64,000 bases of DNA from Franzmannia qiaohouensis (GCF_031451695.1 NZ_JARWAM010000002.1:124001-188000); one strand, 5' to 3'; positions 9,428-18,636 are shown, counted from the first letter of the stretch. Program-made: numbers and translations. The notes: generated by a model from the sequence alone, not told the origin.

Positions 9428-9802
9428 ATGGCCCTCTATCTGCTCGTCCTCGGCGTTTGCATCCTGATCTTCGGCAGCATGATCGGCATCCTGCTGATGT
9501 CGCGCACGCCGCGCTATCGCACCGAGCCCGAGCACCTGCTGGAGATATTCGACAAGACCCTCGACGGCAAGGCCAGCGAGACGGAGTGGAACGTCGTGGT
9601 CGGCTATCCGGTGCGCCATGACGACTATCTCGAGAGTGTCCGCCGCCGTGCCCAGCGATTGATGGACGAGCATGGACGGCCATGGCAGGCCGCCCGGGGC
9701 CAACCGCTGCTGTCCAAGGATGGCTGCGAGGAACTTGCCGCACTGCGTGAGCACCTGGCCTCACACACCGCGCTACGCGACAAGCAGCACTTCGACGCCT
9801 GA
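9428..9802 (+). CDS. Small membrane-anchored hypothetical protein
   Basis: A 124-residue protein with one N-terminal membrane helix (LYLLVLGVCILIFGSMIGILLM, about residues 3-24) and a charged cytoplasmic tail containing EHLLEIFDKTLDGKASETEWNVVVGYPVRHDDYLESVRRRAQRLMDEHG. AAGGAG lies ten bases before the ATG, supporting this start. I do not recognise the family. The long antisense reading frames here have no ribosome-binding sites. It lies between katG and the AraC-type regulator on the same strand, with no evident operon link to either. Confidence 0.7.
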   Translation: MALYLLVLGVCILIFGSMIGILLMSRTPRYRTEPEHLLEIFDKTLDGKASETEWNVVVGYPVRHDDYLESVRRRAQRLMDEHGRPWQAARGQPLLSKDGCEELAALREHLASHTALRDKQHFDA

Positions 9803-9877
9803 TTGCCTGAAAATCCCCTTCGCGCGGGGTACAATGGGCGACGTGTGACGCGCAGTCCCCCACCCGGAGGTGACGCC

Positions 9878-10696
9878 ATGCCCAGTGCCATCCGCTTGAT
9901 GCCGCTAGACAACACCATCAGGCACCACGCCCACGACTACCACCAGATGGTGATTGGTCTATCGGGCCATGCCGAATTCGAGATCGAGGGCATGGGCGGC
10001 TCGATTGCCGCGCTTTCTGGCTGCATCGTCCCAGCCAACCATGTTCACTATTACGAAGGCGTCGGCCACAACCAGCAGCTGATTCTCGACCTGCCGCTGG
10101 ATGCACCGTCGCTGAGTGGACCACATCGCGAACTGATGCGACTGTTCGACGTGCCGCGTTTCTTTGCCCTCGACGAGCCGCTGCGCCAATACCTGGCCTT
10201 TCTCACCCAGGAGCTCTCCCAGCCCTATCAGCGCCAGCAGCCTCAGGGCAGCCCCCAGGGCGACCTGCTGGCCGCCACCCTGCTGGGTTGTCTGCATGCC
10301 CGCCTACACCCTGAACTGCCGGGCCAGAAGCAGCCCCAGCGCATCGACATTCAACTCATCGACCGCTTCATCCAGCACCACCTCAGCGAGCGTCTCAGCG
10401 TTGCCGACATGGCCGCCGAAGCCTGCCTCAGCGAGGCGCACTTCAGTGCCTGCTTTCGCGAGCAGACCGGGCTGACCCCCTACCAGTATCTGCTTCGCCA
10501 GCGCCTGGGAGCGGCTCGCCAGCTGCTCACCTCGACCCGACTGCCTCTCTCGCATATCGCCGAGCGTACCGGCTTCGCCAATCAGAGCGCACTCTCCCAT
10601 GCCTTCCGCCGCGCCTTCGGCCACCCCCCCAGCCAGCTGCGCCAGCGCGGCGCCGCCGAAGTCATCCACCGCGACACCCATACGACCAAGGTCTAA
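9878..10696 (+). CDS. AraC-family transcriptional regulator, probable activator of the put genes
   Basis: A 272-residue cytoplasmic DNA-binding protein. Residues ~5-100 form a cupin-like sensor (HHAHDYHQMVIGLSGHAEFEI and CIVPANHVHYYEG). The C-terminal ~100 residues carry the two AraC helix-turn-helix units (LSVADMAAEACLSEAHFSACFREQTGLTPYQYLLRQRL, then PLSHIAERTGFANQSALSHAFRRAFGHPPSQLR). GGAGGTG seven bases before 9878 sets the start, against an in-frame ATG at 9803. It sits 200 bp upstream of putA on the same strand. Because that PutA has no DNA-binding domain, a separate regulator is needed; Pseudomonas uses an AraC-type activator (PruR) next to its put genes. Target assignment is inference. 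Confidence 0.85.
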   Translation: MPSAIRLMPLDNTIRHHAHDYHQMVIGLSGHAEFEIEGMGGSIAALSGCIVPANHVHYYEGVGHNQQLILDLPLDAPSLSGPHRELMRLFDVPRFFALDEPLRQYLAFLTQELSQPYQRQQPQGSPQGDLLAATLLGCLHARLHPELPGQKQPQRIDIQLIDRFIQHHLSERLSVADMAAEACLSEAHFSACFREQTGLTPYQYLLRQRLGAARQLLTSTRLPLSHIAERTGFANQSALSHAFRRAFGHPPSQLRQRGAAEVIHRDTHTTKV

Positions 10697-10896
10697 GCTC
10701 TTACACGCCTGTCGTCAGCTTCCCCGTTTTTGACAAATCCTGCCGGGAAATTGGCAAGACGCTGACCGCTGGCCCGCCCTACATTGACGACATACCGTTC
10801 ACGTCGGGGTACACCCCTGGTCGAGACAGGCGGCCACGCCCGCCGGTACTCGTCGGTGCCAGGCCCTGCCCGACCACTAACCGCAGGGAGTTCGTC

Positions 10897-13800
10897 ATGC
10901 TCAACGCCAACAATATGCTGGATGCCACGACCTGGCAGCAGGATCTCGAGGCGCTGTTCACGCGCATCAGTGACCACTATATCGTCGACGAAAATGCCTT
11001 CGTCGACGAGCTGGTCAAGCGCCTCAGCGCCGACAAGGACGACTTCCGCCGCATCGCCGAGAAGACCGCCGAGCTGGTCCGCGAAGTGCGCGAGATGGAT
11101 ACCGCCGTGGACTCCATCGACGAGCTGCTCCAGCAGTACAGCCTCGACACCCACGAAGGGCTGATGCTGATGTGCCTGGCCGAGGCGATGCTGCGCATTC
11201 CCGACAAGGCCACCGCCGATGCACTGATCGAAGACAAGCTGGGTCCCGCCGACTGGAAGTCACACCTCGGCCAGAGCGAGTCGTGGTTCGTCAATGCCTC
11301 GACCTGGGGCCTGCTGATGACCGGCCGGGTAATCAATCTCGACCATCCCCGCGACGGCCAGCCGGCCAACTTCATCAACAAGCTGGTCAATCGCATGGGC
11401 GAACCGGTGATCCGCAGCGCCATGTACCAGGCGATGAAGATCATGGGCAAGCAGTTCGTCCTGGGGCGTGATATCGACGAGGCACTCAAGCGCTCCAAGC
11501 CGCTGTTCGACAAGGGCTACACCTACTCTTACGATATGCTCGGCGAGGCCGCGCGCACGCGTCGCGATGCCGCCAAGTACTTCGACGATTACGCCCGCGC
11601 CATCAAGCAGGTCGGTAAAACCAGCAAGGCGCTGCCGAGCAAGACGCCGGCGCCATCAATCTCGATCAAGCTCTCGGCGCTGCATCCGCGCTACGAGTTC
11701 GGACGTCGCCAGCAGGTGCTCGAGGAGCTGGTCGGTAGCGTCCGCGAGCTCGCCGCCATGGCTCGCGAGCGCGACGTGGCGATCACCATCGACGCCGAGG
11801 AGGTCGACCGCCTGGAGCTGTCGCTGGAGGTGTTCCGCGCCGTGTTCGAGAGCGACACCTGCCGCGGCTGGGGGCACTTTGGGCTGGTGGTCCAAGCCTA
11901 CTCCAAGCGCGCCCTGCCGACCCTGCACTACCTCAACCGTCTGGCCGACCGCCAGGGCGACGAGATCCCCATTCGCCTGGTCAAGGGCGCCTACTGGGAT
12001 AGCGAGATCAAGGAGTCCCAGCAGCTCGGCGTCGATGGCTATCCGGTCTTCACCCGCAAGGCGTCCACCGACGTCGCCTACCTGGTATGCGCGCAGTTCC
12101 TGCTCTCCGACCATACCCGAGGGCGCATCTTCCCGCAGTTTGCCACCCACAATGCCCACACCATCAGCGCCATCCTCGAGCAGGCCAACGACGTCAATCG
12201 TGCCTTCGAATTCCAGCGCCTGCACGGCATGGGCGAGGCGCTCTACGACGCCGCCCTGAGCCGCGCCCCCAAGGGCACCTACTGCCGCATCTATGCCCCG
12301 GTGGGCGCCCACAAGGACCTGCTGCCCTACCTGGTGCGTCGGCTACTGGAGAACGGCGCCAACTCATCGTTCGTCCACCAGCTGGTCGACCCCAAGGTGC
12401 CGGTGGCGTCGCTGTGCGTGCACCCGGTGGAGACCCTCGAGCAGTACTCGAGCTACGCCAACCCCAGGATCGTGCTGCCACGGGATATCTTCGGCACCGG
12501 TCGCAAGAATTCGCAGGGAGTGAACTTGAACATCCGCAGTCAGTATCAGCCGCTCATGGACCAGATGGCCGGCTTCATGGACAAACGGCATGACGTCAAA
12601 CCGCTGCTGGCGGTCGAGGTCGCCGACGACCCGGCCAACACCCATGCCGTCTACTCGCCCTACGACCGCCGCCAGACGGTCGGCAGCGTACAGTGGACCA
12701 GCGCCGAGCAGGCCCGCCAGGCCGTCGACGCCGCCTGGGCCGCCTTCCCGCGCTGGGACGCCACCCCGGTGGCCGAGCGCGCCGCGATCATTCGCCGCCT
12801 CGGCGATCTGATGGAAACTCATATGGCCGAGCTGATGACGCTGTGCTCGCGGGAGGGCGGCAAGCTGCTCACCGACGGCGTCGACGAGATCAAGGAGGCA
12901 GTGGATTTCTGTCGCTACTATGCGATGCGTGCCGAGCAGCTGTTTGCCGAGCCCACCGCCCTGCCCGGCCCCACCGGCGAGTCCAATCACCTGCAACTGG
13001 GCGGCAAGGGCGTGTTCGCCGCCATCAGCCCGTGGAACTTCCCGGTAGCAATCTTCTGCGGCCAGGTAGTGGCCGCCGCAGTGGCCGGCAACACCGTGCT
13101 GGCCAAGCCCGCCGAGCAGACCTCGATCGTCGCCCACCGCGTCATCGAGCTGCTGCACGAGGCCGGCATGCCCCGCGACGTGGTGCAGCTGCTACCCGGC
13201 GACGGCCCCACCGTGGGCAGCGTGCTGTCCAGCGATCCGCGCATCACCGGCGTGGTGTTCACCGGCGGCACCGACACCGCCCAGATCATCAACCGCGCCC
13301 TGGCAGCCCGCGAGGGCGCCCCGCTGCCCACCCTGATCGCCGAGACCGGCGGCATGAACGCCATGATCGTCGACTCTACCGCACTGCCCGAGCAGGTGGT
13401 CGCCGACGTGATCCAGTCGGCCTTCCAGAGCGCCGGCCAGCGCTGCAGCGCACTGCGCGTGCTTTACCTGCAGGACGACGTGGCCGACCGCGTGCTGGAG
13501 ATCCTCGATGGCGCCATGGCCGAGCTACGCGTCGGCGACCCCCGCGACCTGGGCACCGACGTCGGCCCGGTGATCGACGAGGACGCGCGCCACGGGCTGA
13601 ATGCGCATATCGAGCGTCTCAAGGGCGAGAAGCGCCTGCTCGCCGAGACGCCGCTGGAGCCCGCGCGCACCGCCGAAGGCACCTTCGTGGCCCCCATGGC
13701 ATTCCAGATCGACGGCATCGAGGCGCTGGAGCGCGAGCAGTTCGGACCGATCCTGCACGTGGTGCGCTACAAGGCCAGCGAGCTGGACCGCGTTATCGCG

Positions 13801-14088
13801 TCGATCAACGGTCGCGGCTATGGCCTGACCTTCGGCGTACATAGCCGCAACGAATCCTTCGCCAACGCCATCGCGGAGAAAATTCGGGTTGGCAATGTGT
13901 ACATCAACCGCAATATCATCGGCGCAGTGGTCGGCGTACAGCCGTTTGGCGGACAAGGCCTCTCCGGCACCGGCCCCAAGGCGGGTGGGCCTAACTACCT
14001 GCTGCGTTTCGCCACCGAGAAGACCGTCACGGTGAACACCGCCGCCCTGGGCGGCAATGCGTCACTGCTGGCACTCGGCGACGAGTAG
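10897..14088 (+). CDS. putA: Bifunctional proline dehydrogenase / L-glutamate gamma-semialdehyde dehydrogenase
   Basis: PutA oxidises proline to glutamate in two steps, the first FAD-linked to membrane quinones, the second NAD-linked. This form has 1063 residues, shorter than the ~1320-residue enteric protein. The N-terminus (MLNANNMLDATTWQQDLEALF) lacks the ribbon-helix-helix repressor domain. The proline dehydrogenase barrel runs about 200-500, with ISIKLSALHPRYE, TIDAEEVDRLE, LVKGAYWDSEIK and FATHNAHT. The aldehyde dehydrogenase runs about 590-1040, with catalytic Glu in LIAETGGMNAMIVD and Cys in SAGQRCSALR. AGGGAG precedes the ATG. It is followed by a 36-codon ORF, a symporter, proC and putP, all on the same strand. 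Confidence 0.97.
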   Translation: MLNANNMLDATTWQQDLEALFTRISDHYIVDENAFVDELVKRLSADKDDFRRIAEKTAELVREVREMDTAVDSIDELLQQYSLDTHEGLMLMCLAEAMLRIPDKATADALIEDKLGPADWKSHLGQSESWFVNASTWGLLMTGRVINLDHPRDGQPANFINKLVNRMGEPVIRSAMYQAMKIMGKQFVLGRDIDEALKRSKPLFDKGYTYSYDMLGEAARTRRDAAKYFDDYARAIKQVGKTSKALPSKTPAPSISIKLSALHPRYEFGRRQQVLEELVGSVRELAAMARERDVAITIDAEEVDRLELSLEVFRAVFESDTCRGWGHFGLVVQAYSKRALPTLHYLNRLADRQGDEIPIRLVKGAYWDSEIKESQQLGVDGYPVFTRKASTDVAYLVCAQFLLSDHTRGRIFPQFATHNAHTISAILEQANDVNRAFEFQRLHGMGEALYDAALSRAPKGTYCRIYAPVGAHKDLLPYLVRRLLENGANSSFVHQLVDPKVPVASLCVHPVETLEQYSSYANPRIVLPRDIFGTGRKNSQGVNLNIRSQYQPLMDQMAGFMDKRHDVKPLLAVEVADDPANTHAVYSPYDRRQTVGSVQWTSAEQARQAVDAAWAAFPRWDATPVAERAAIIRRLGDLMETHMAELMTLCSREGGKLLTDGVDEIKEAVDFCRYYAMRAEQLFAEPTALPGPTGESNHLQLGGKGVFAAISPWNFPVAIFCGQVVAAAVAGNTVLAKPAEQTSIVAHRVIELLHEAGMPRDVVQLLPGDGPTVGSVLSSDPRITGVVFTGGTDTAQIINRALAAREGAPLPTLIAETGGMNAMIVDSTALPEQVVADVIQSAFQSAGQRCSALRVLYLQDDVADRVLEILDGAMAELRVGDPRDLGTDVGPVIDEDARHGLNAHIERLKGEKRLLAETPLEPARTAEGTFVAPMAFQIDGIEALEREQFGPILHVVRYKASELDRVIASINGRGYGLTFGVHSRNESFANAIAEKIRVGNVYINRNIIGAVVGVQPFGGQGLSGTGPKAGGPNYLLRFATEKTVTVNTAALGGNASLLALGDE

Positions 14089-14169
14089 TGCATCACAGCG
14101 TCCCCGGGTCACTCGGCCCGGGGACGCACATGCGTATATATCACCCCACAACATCAACAGGATACGCTC

Positions 14170-14280
14170 ATGACTCCCGGTATCTTCTTTGGCCTGATCG
14201 GCCTCCCCGGCCTGCTGATTGCGGCCTCGATCGCCTGCTACGTAATCCAGGGCAAGCGCGACCAGCAGCGCAAGGCGTGA
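14170..14280 (+). CDS. 36-residue membrane microprotein between putA and the first symporter
   Basis: The ORF encodes MTPGIFFGLIGLPGLLIAAS, then IACYVIQGKRDQQRKA and a stop. A single hydrophobic helix (about residues 5-26) is followed by a strongly basic tail, the usual shape of a small transporter-associated membrane protein. AGGA lies seven bases before the ATG. It sits 81 bp after putA and 50 bp before an SSS-family symporter gene, in the same direction. It could be an accessory subunit or stabiliser of that symporter, comparable in layout to other small subunits encoded ahead of sodium/solute symporters. Function is inference. Coding status rests on ribosome-binding site, membrane topology and position. 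Confidence 0.6.
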   Translation: MTPGIFFGLIGLPGLLIAASIACYVIQGKRDQQRKA

Positions 14281-14330
14281 CCCCCCTACCTCCAGCCAAA
14301 TAACAACGCATGTAATGCAAGGATACTGAC

Positions 14331-15836
14331 ATGACGGCGGAACCCGTTACCCTAATCGTATTTGGCGCCTATCTGGTGTTCCTGGTCATCATCGGCCTGG
14401 CCAGCTCCAAGAAAAGCGCCGGCGGCCTCGAGGACTTCTTCCTCGCCGGACGCAATCTCAACAAGTGGACCGTGGCCTTGAGTGCTGTCAGCTCAGGGCG
14501 CAGCGGCTGGCTGATTCTCGGCGTCACCGGCATGGCCTTCATGTCCGGTTTCCAGGCCATCTGGGCGATCGCTGGCTATATCACAGCCGAAATCGTGATG
14601 TTCTTCTTCGTCGCCCGGCGCTTTCGCGAATACAGCCAAGCCACCGGCAGCCTGACCATCCCCGACCTGCTCGAGTCACGCTTCCCCGGCGGCAGCAAGG
14701 CGCTGCGCGTGGTCAGTTCCCTGATCGTGGTGTTCTTCATGATCGCCTACGTCGGCAGCCAGGTGGTGGCCGGTGGCACCGCCTTCTCCAGCACCATGGG
14801 GCTGTCGCAGAGCGGCGGCATGTGGCTGACGGCCGTCATACTGCTGTTCTACGTGATGATTGGCGGCTTCCACGCGGTCAGCAAGACCGATGTGCTGCAA
14901 GCCGGCTTCATGTTCGCCTCGCTGGTTATCCTGCCGATCATCGCGATCATCAATCTTGGTGGCTTCGGGCCGATCCTCGAGGCGATGCAGGCCCAGGGCG
15001 CCGGCTTCGTCGATCCCTTCGCCTTCTCCGCCGGGGCAATTCTCGGCCTGCTCGGCATCGGCTTCGGTAGCCCCGGCAACCCGCATATCCTGGTGCGCTA
15101 CATGTCGCTGAAGAACGTCAGCGAGATGCGCCAGGCGGCACTGATCTCGTCACTCTGGAACGTGATCATGGGCTGGGGCGCGGTGATGATCGGCATCATC
15201 GGCCGCGTCTATTTTCCGGAAATCGACATGCTGCCCGACGGCAATCATGAGGCGGTGTTCACCAGCCTCGGCCAGGAGCTGCTCAGTCCGCTGCTGATGG
15301 GCGTTCTGCTGGTGGCGATCCTGGCGGCCATCATGTCCTCCGCCGACAGTCAGCTGCTGGTTGGCGCCAGCGCCTTGATTCGCGATATCTACGACAAGCT
15401 GCTGCATCGCGGTGAAGAGATCTCGCAGGCGCGCCTGGTGGCCTACAGCCGTCTGGCCACGGCCACGATCATGCTGCTCGCCGTATTGCTGGCATTCTCC
15501 GCCGAAACCTTCGTGTTCTGGCTGGTGCTGTTCGCCTGGGGCGGTCTTGGCGCCTGCTTTGGCCCGGTACTGCTGCTGACCCTGTACTGGAAGAAGCTGA
15601 CCCGCCAGGGCAGCCTGTGGGGCATGCTCGCCGGCCTCATTGCGGTACTGATGGGCTCCCAGCAGCCGGCCTGGACCTACGCCTTCCTGCCGGATATCAA
15701 CAATCTTTTCGCCACCATTCTGTTCGGTATCACCAATGCCGCGGTGCCCGGCTTCCTGATCTCGGCGCTTGTCGCGGTGGTGGTCAGTCAGCTGACCTAC
15801 CGTGAAACAAGTGCTCAGGCCAGCACCGAGCGCTGA
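14331..15836 (+). CDS. Sodium/solute symporter (SSS family), PutP-like
   Basis: A 501-residue inner-membrane symporter with about 13 hydrophobic segments. It carries SSS hallmarks: LEDFFLAGRNLNKWTVALSAVSSGRSGWLILG near the N-terminus, GIGFGSPGNPHILVRYMS in the middle, and AAIMSSADSQLLVGASALIRDIY, the sodium-site helix. It is related to but distinct from the true PutP encoded 940 bp downstream: the mid-protein motif reads GSPGNPHILVRY instead of YFGQPHILARF. Context makes proline or a related amino acid the likely substrate, but another compatible solute is possible. It is the third ORF of the put cluster. The C-terminus is short and polar (TYRETSAQASTER). Confidence 0.85.
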   Translation: MTAEPVTLIVFGAYLVFLVIIGLASSKKSAGGLEDFFLAGRNLNKWTVALSAVSSGRSGWLILGVTGMAFMSGFQAIWAIAGYITAEIVMFFFVARRFREYSQATGSLTIPDLLESRFPGGSKALRVVSSLIVVFFMIAYVGSQVVAGGTAFSSTMGLSQSGGMWLTAVILLFYVMIGGFHAVSKTDVLQAGFMFASLVILPIIAIINLGGFGPILEAMQAQGAGFVDPFAFSAGAILGLLGIGFGSPGNPHILVRYMSLKNVSEMRQAALISSLWNVIMGWGAVMIGIIGRVYFPEIDMLPDGNHEAVFTSLGQELLSPLLMGVLLVAILAAIMSSADSQLLVGASALIRDIYDKLLHRGEEISQARLVAYSRLATATIMLLAVLLAFSAETFVFWLVLFAWGGLGACFGPVLLLTLYWKKLTRQGSLWGMLAGLIAVLMGSQQPAWTYAFLPDINNLFATILFGITNAAVPGFLISALVAVVVSQLTYRETSAQASTER

Positions 15837-15904
15837 ACCGCCAACGACGCCGCCGCGAGCGGCGTCGAGCAGCGAAATGACCCCGTATCAGGAGCGAGAG
15901 AGTT

Positions 15905-16726
15905 ATGCACAAGACGATTGCTTTCATCGGCGCCGGCAACATGGCCAGCGCGATCTTCGGCGGCATGATCGACGGCGGCTACCCGGCCGATGCGATCATC
16001 GCCACTTCTCCCGATGACACCATGCTGGCGCCGCTGCGCGAGCGCTACGGCATCCGCACCCAGACCGACAACGCCACCGCGGTAAGCGACGCCGACGTGG
16101 TGGTGCTGGCGGTCAAGCCGCAGATCATGCGCCAGGTCTGCGAGCCGCTGCGTGACGCGGTCCAGGATCGCAAGCCGCTGATCGTGTCGGTCGCCGCCGG
16201 CCTCGAGGCCGCCACCCTGGAGGGCTGGCTGGGCGGCGAGCTGGCCGTGATCCGCTGCATGCCCAACACCCCGTCGCTGGTGGGTGCCGGCGCCTCGGGA
16301 CTGTATGCCAACCCGCGGGTCAACGCCGAGCAGCGCGACCTGGCCGCCGAGCTGCTGAGCGCCGTTGGCCTGGTCGAGTGGGTCGACGACGAGCCCCTGC
16401 TGAATGCGGTCACCGCGGTATCGGGCAGCGGCCCGGCCTACTTCTTCCTGTTCTTCGAGGCCATGGAAGAGGCCGGCGTCAACCTCGGCCTGCCCCGCGA
16501 GACAGCCCGCCGCCTGGCGCTGCAGACCGGCTTTGGCGCGGCCAGCATGGCGCTCAAGAGCGAGCATGACCCCGCCCAGTTGAAACGCAACGTTATGTCG
16601 CCCCAGGGCGCCACGGAACGCGCCATCCAGCACTTCGAGGACGCCGAGCTGCGCCAGATCGTCGAGGGTGCCATGCAGGCCTGCGCCGCACGCGCCCAGG
16701 AGATGGCCAAGGATTTCGGTAAGTAA
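15905..16726 (+). CDS. proC: Pyrroline-5-carboxylate reductase
   Basis: ProC makes proline by reducing pyrroline-5-carboxylate with NADPH in the cytoplasm. It has 273 residues, the normal length. The Rossmann motif is FIGAGNMASAIFGGMI, followed by VVVLAVKPQIM, the substrate loop RCMPNTPSLVGAGASGL, and the C-terminal dimer domain with VTAVSGSGPAYFFLFFEAMEEAG and NVMSPQGATERAI. GGAGCGAGAG precedes the ATG at 15905. Its position is unusual: a biosynthetic enzyme between two uptake symporters and downstream of the catabolic PutA, whose intermediate it would reduce back to proline. This fits osmotic proline retention, or simply clustering. Confidence 0.95.
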   Translation: MHKTIAFIGAGNMASAIFGGMIDGGYPADAIIATSPDDTMLAPLRERYGIRTQTDNATAVSDADVVVLAVKPQIMRQVCEPLRDAVQDRKPLIVSVAAGLEAATLEGWLGGELAVIRCMPNTPSLVGAGASGLYANPRVNAEQRDLAAELLSAVGLVEWVDDEPLLNAVTAVSGSGPAYFFLFFEAMEEAGVNLGLPRETARRLALQTGFGAASMALKSEHDPAQLKRNVMSPQGATERAIQHFEDAELRQIVEGAMQACAARAQEMAKDFGK

Positions 16727-16776
16727 GCATTCACGGCGCGCCTCTGCGCGCCATTTCGCCCCAAGAGGACAACCCA

Positions 16777-18255
16777 GTGGTACAAAACAACATCACCATC
16801 GGTCTGACGTTCGGCGTCTATCTGCTGGTCATGCTCGGCATCGGCATCGTCGCCTATCGGCGCACCACCAACCTCTCCGACTACATTCTCGGCGGCCGCT
16901 CGCTGGGCCCCTGGACCTCGGCGATCTCCGCCGGCGCCTCGGACATGTCCGGCTGGCTGCTGCTGGGCCTGCCCGGCGCGGCCTACGTCAGCGGCATCTC
17001 GGCCAGCTGGATCGCCATCGGCCTGCTGATCGGCACCTGGCTCAACTGGCTGATCGTCGCGCGTCGCCTGCGTATCTATAGCTTCCGCGCCAGCGACTCG
17101 CTGACGCTACCCGACTTCTTCGCCAACCGTTTCAACGACAACACCCAGCTGCTACGGGTAATCTCGGCGATCTTCATCCTGGTGTTCTTCCTGTTCTACA
17201 CCAGCTCCGGACTGGTCGCCGGTGGGCGGCTGTTCGAGACGGTGTTCGGCTTCGACTACACCATTGCCGTCACCGTCGGCACCCTGGCGATCATCTTCTA
17301 TACCTTCTTCGGCGGCTTCCTGGCAGTGTCGTGGACCGACCTTATCCAGGGCCTGATGATGGCAGCGGCCCTGGCCATCGTGCCGATCATCGCCTTCAGC
17401 GACCTGGGCGGTGCCAGCGGTGCCGGCGCGGCGCTGGCTGCCGAGAGCGAGCACATGCTGGCGTGGTTCCGCGATGCCTCCACCGGCGAGGCGCTGACCG
17501 CCATGAGCATCATCAGCTCGCTGGCCTGGGGCCTGGGCTACTTCGGCCAGCCGCACATCCTGGCGCGCTTCGCCGCCATCCGCAGCGAAGACGACATCCC
17601 CACCGCGCGGCGCATCGCCGTCAGCTGGTCAGCGCTGTGCCTGGTAGCCGCCGTGGCCGTCGGCCTGCTCGGGGTCGGTTTCGTGTCGCGCGAGCTCGGC
17701 GACGGCGAGACGGTATTCATGGTCATGGTCAACCTGATCTTCCATCCGGTGATTGCCGGCATCCTGCTCGCCGCCATCCTGGCCGCGGTGATGTCCACCG
17801 CCGACTCCCAACTGCTGGTCTCCTCCTCGGCGCTCACCGACGACTTCTACAAGGCGCTGTTCCGCAAGGATGCCTCACAGTCGGAGCTGGTATGGGTCGG
17901 CCGCTTCGCGGTGATCGGCATCGCCGTCCTGGCCTATCTGCTGGCACTCAATCCCGACGCCACCGTGCTCGACCTGGTCTCCTACGCCTGGGCCGGCTTC
18001 GGTGCCGCCTTCGGCCCGGCACTGATCATGTCGCTGTTCTGGCGGCGCATGAACCAGTGGGGCGCGCTGGCCGGGATCATCGTCGGTGGCATCACCGTGG
18101 TGGTCTGGGCAGAGCTCTCCGGCGGCCTGTTCGACCTCTACGAGATCGTCCCCGGCGTGGTTTTCGCCTATCTCGCCATCGTCGCCGTCAGCCTGGCAAC
18201 CGACGAGCCAGCTTCCAGCGTGACCGCCGAGTTCGACGCCATCGACCGCGGCTAA
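16777..18255 (+). CDS. putP: Sodium/proline symporter PutP
   Basis: A 492-residue SSS-family symporter importing proline with Na+. It has the PutP-specific sequence features: AYRRTTNLSDYILGGRSLGPWTSAISAGASDMSGWLLLGLPGA with the sodium-binding region, SLAWGLGYFGQPHILARFAA, and AAVMSTADSQLLVSSSALTDDFYK. The start codon is GTG (16777), with AAGAGGAC upstream; no better ATG is near. It lies 50 bp downstream of proC and ends the put cluster, followed within 20 bp by a strong hairpin. It is closer to enteric PutP than the other symporter of the cluster, so this copy is the likelier dedicated proline importer. Confidence 0.93.
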   Translation: MVQNNITIGLTFGVYLLVMLGIGIVAYRRTTNLSDYILGGRSLGPWTSAISAGASDMSGWLLLGLPGAAYVSGISASWIAIGLLIGTWLNWLIVARRLRIYSFRASDSLTLPDFFANRFNDNTQLLRVISAIFILVFFLFYTSSGLVAGGRLFETVFGFDYTIAVTVGTLAIIFYTFFGGFLAVSWTDLIQGLMMAAALAIVPIIAFSDLGGASGAGAALAAESEHMLAWFRDASTGEALTAMSIISSLAWGLGYFGQPHILARFAAIRSEDDIPTARRIAVSWSALCLVAAVAVGLLGVGFVSRELGDGETVFMVMVNLIFHPVIAGILLAAILAAVMSTADSQLLVSSSALTDDFYKALFRKDASQSELVWVGRFAVIGIAVLAYLLALNPDATVLDLVSYAWAGFGAAFGPALIMSLFWRRMNQWGALAGIIVGGITVVVWAELSGGLFDLYEIVPGVVFAYLAIVAVSLATDEPASSVTAEFDAIDRG

Positions 18256-18271
18256 TCGTCACACCCTGAAC

Positions 18272-18301
18272 GCAAGGAGCCGCCGATGGGCGGCTCCTTG
18301 C
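18272..18301. terminator. Strong hairpin between converging putP and YbgE-like genes
   Basis: A 13-bp perfect stem, GCAAGGAGCCGCC (18272-18284) with GGCGGCTCCTTGC (18289-18301), closes a four-base GATG loop. There is no T-tract on either side. Its place 17 bp after putP and 30 bp from the end of the opposite gene suggests a bidirectional terminator or mRNA 3' stabiliser. Confidence 0.65.
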
Positions 18302-18330
18302 GCTGTGGCTCGTGGCCGCCGGCGCGCAAT

Positions 18331-18636
18331 TCAGCCACTGCCCCACAGCCCCCTCGCCACGACCACCAGCGAGAAGGCGCCCAGCAGCCACCAGCATAGC
18401 GGCGGCCCCAACAGCAGTCGCAGCAGACCCCGTTCGGGTACCAGTCCAGCGCCTAGGCTGAAGCCTGACCCCAGCGCCCAGATGCCCAGTACGATCAGCG
18501 GCAGCCGCCAGCCCATCGCCAGTGCGCTCAGCAGCTCCGGGCTCCACAGCAGCCACAGCGCCAGCAGCGTCGAAATACCCATCGCCACCAGCGGCGCCTG
18601 GGGCAGTCCGGCGAGACGTGTCGCGAAACTCGGCAT
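18331..18636 (-). CDS. Small integral membrane protein, YbgE (cyd operon) family-like
   Basis: A 101-residue protein with three hydrophobic segments: LVAMGISTLLALWLLW, LPLIVLGIWALGSGFSLGAGL and PLCWWLLGAFSLVVVARGLW. The layout and residue pattern (LWSPELL, then a G-x-G-F-rich helix, then a P-containing last helix) resemble YbgE, encoded with cytochrome bd oxidase in many proteobacteria. GGGAGAA precedes the ATG at 18636 and rules out the in-frame start at 18657. No cydAB genes are in view, so if the family call is right this copy stands alone. A generic small membrane protein is the alternative. Confidence 0.5.
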   Translation of the reverse strand: MPSFATRLAGLPQAPLVAMGISTLLALWLLWSPELLSALAMGWRLPLIVLGIWALGSGFSLGAGLVPERGLLRLLLGPPLCWWLLGAFSLVVVARGLWGSG

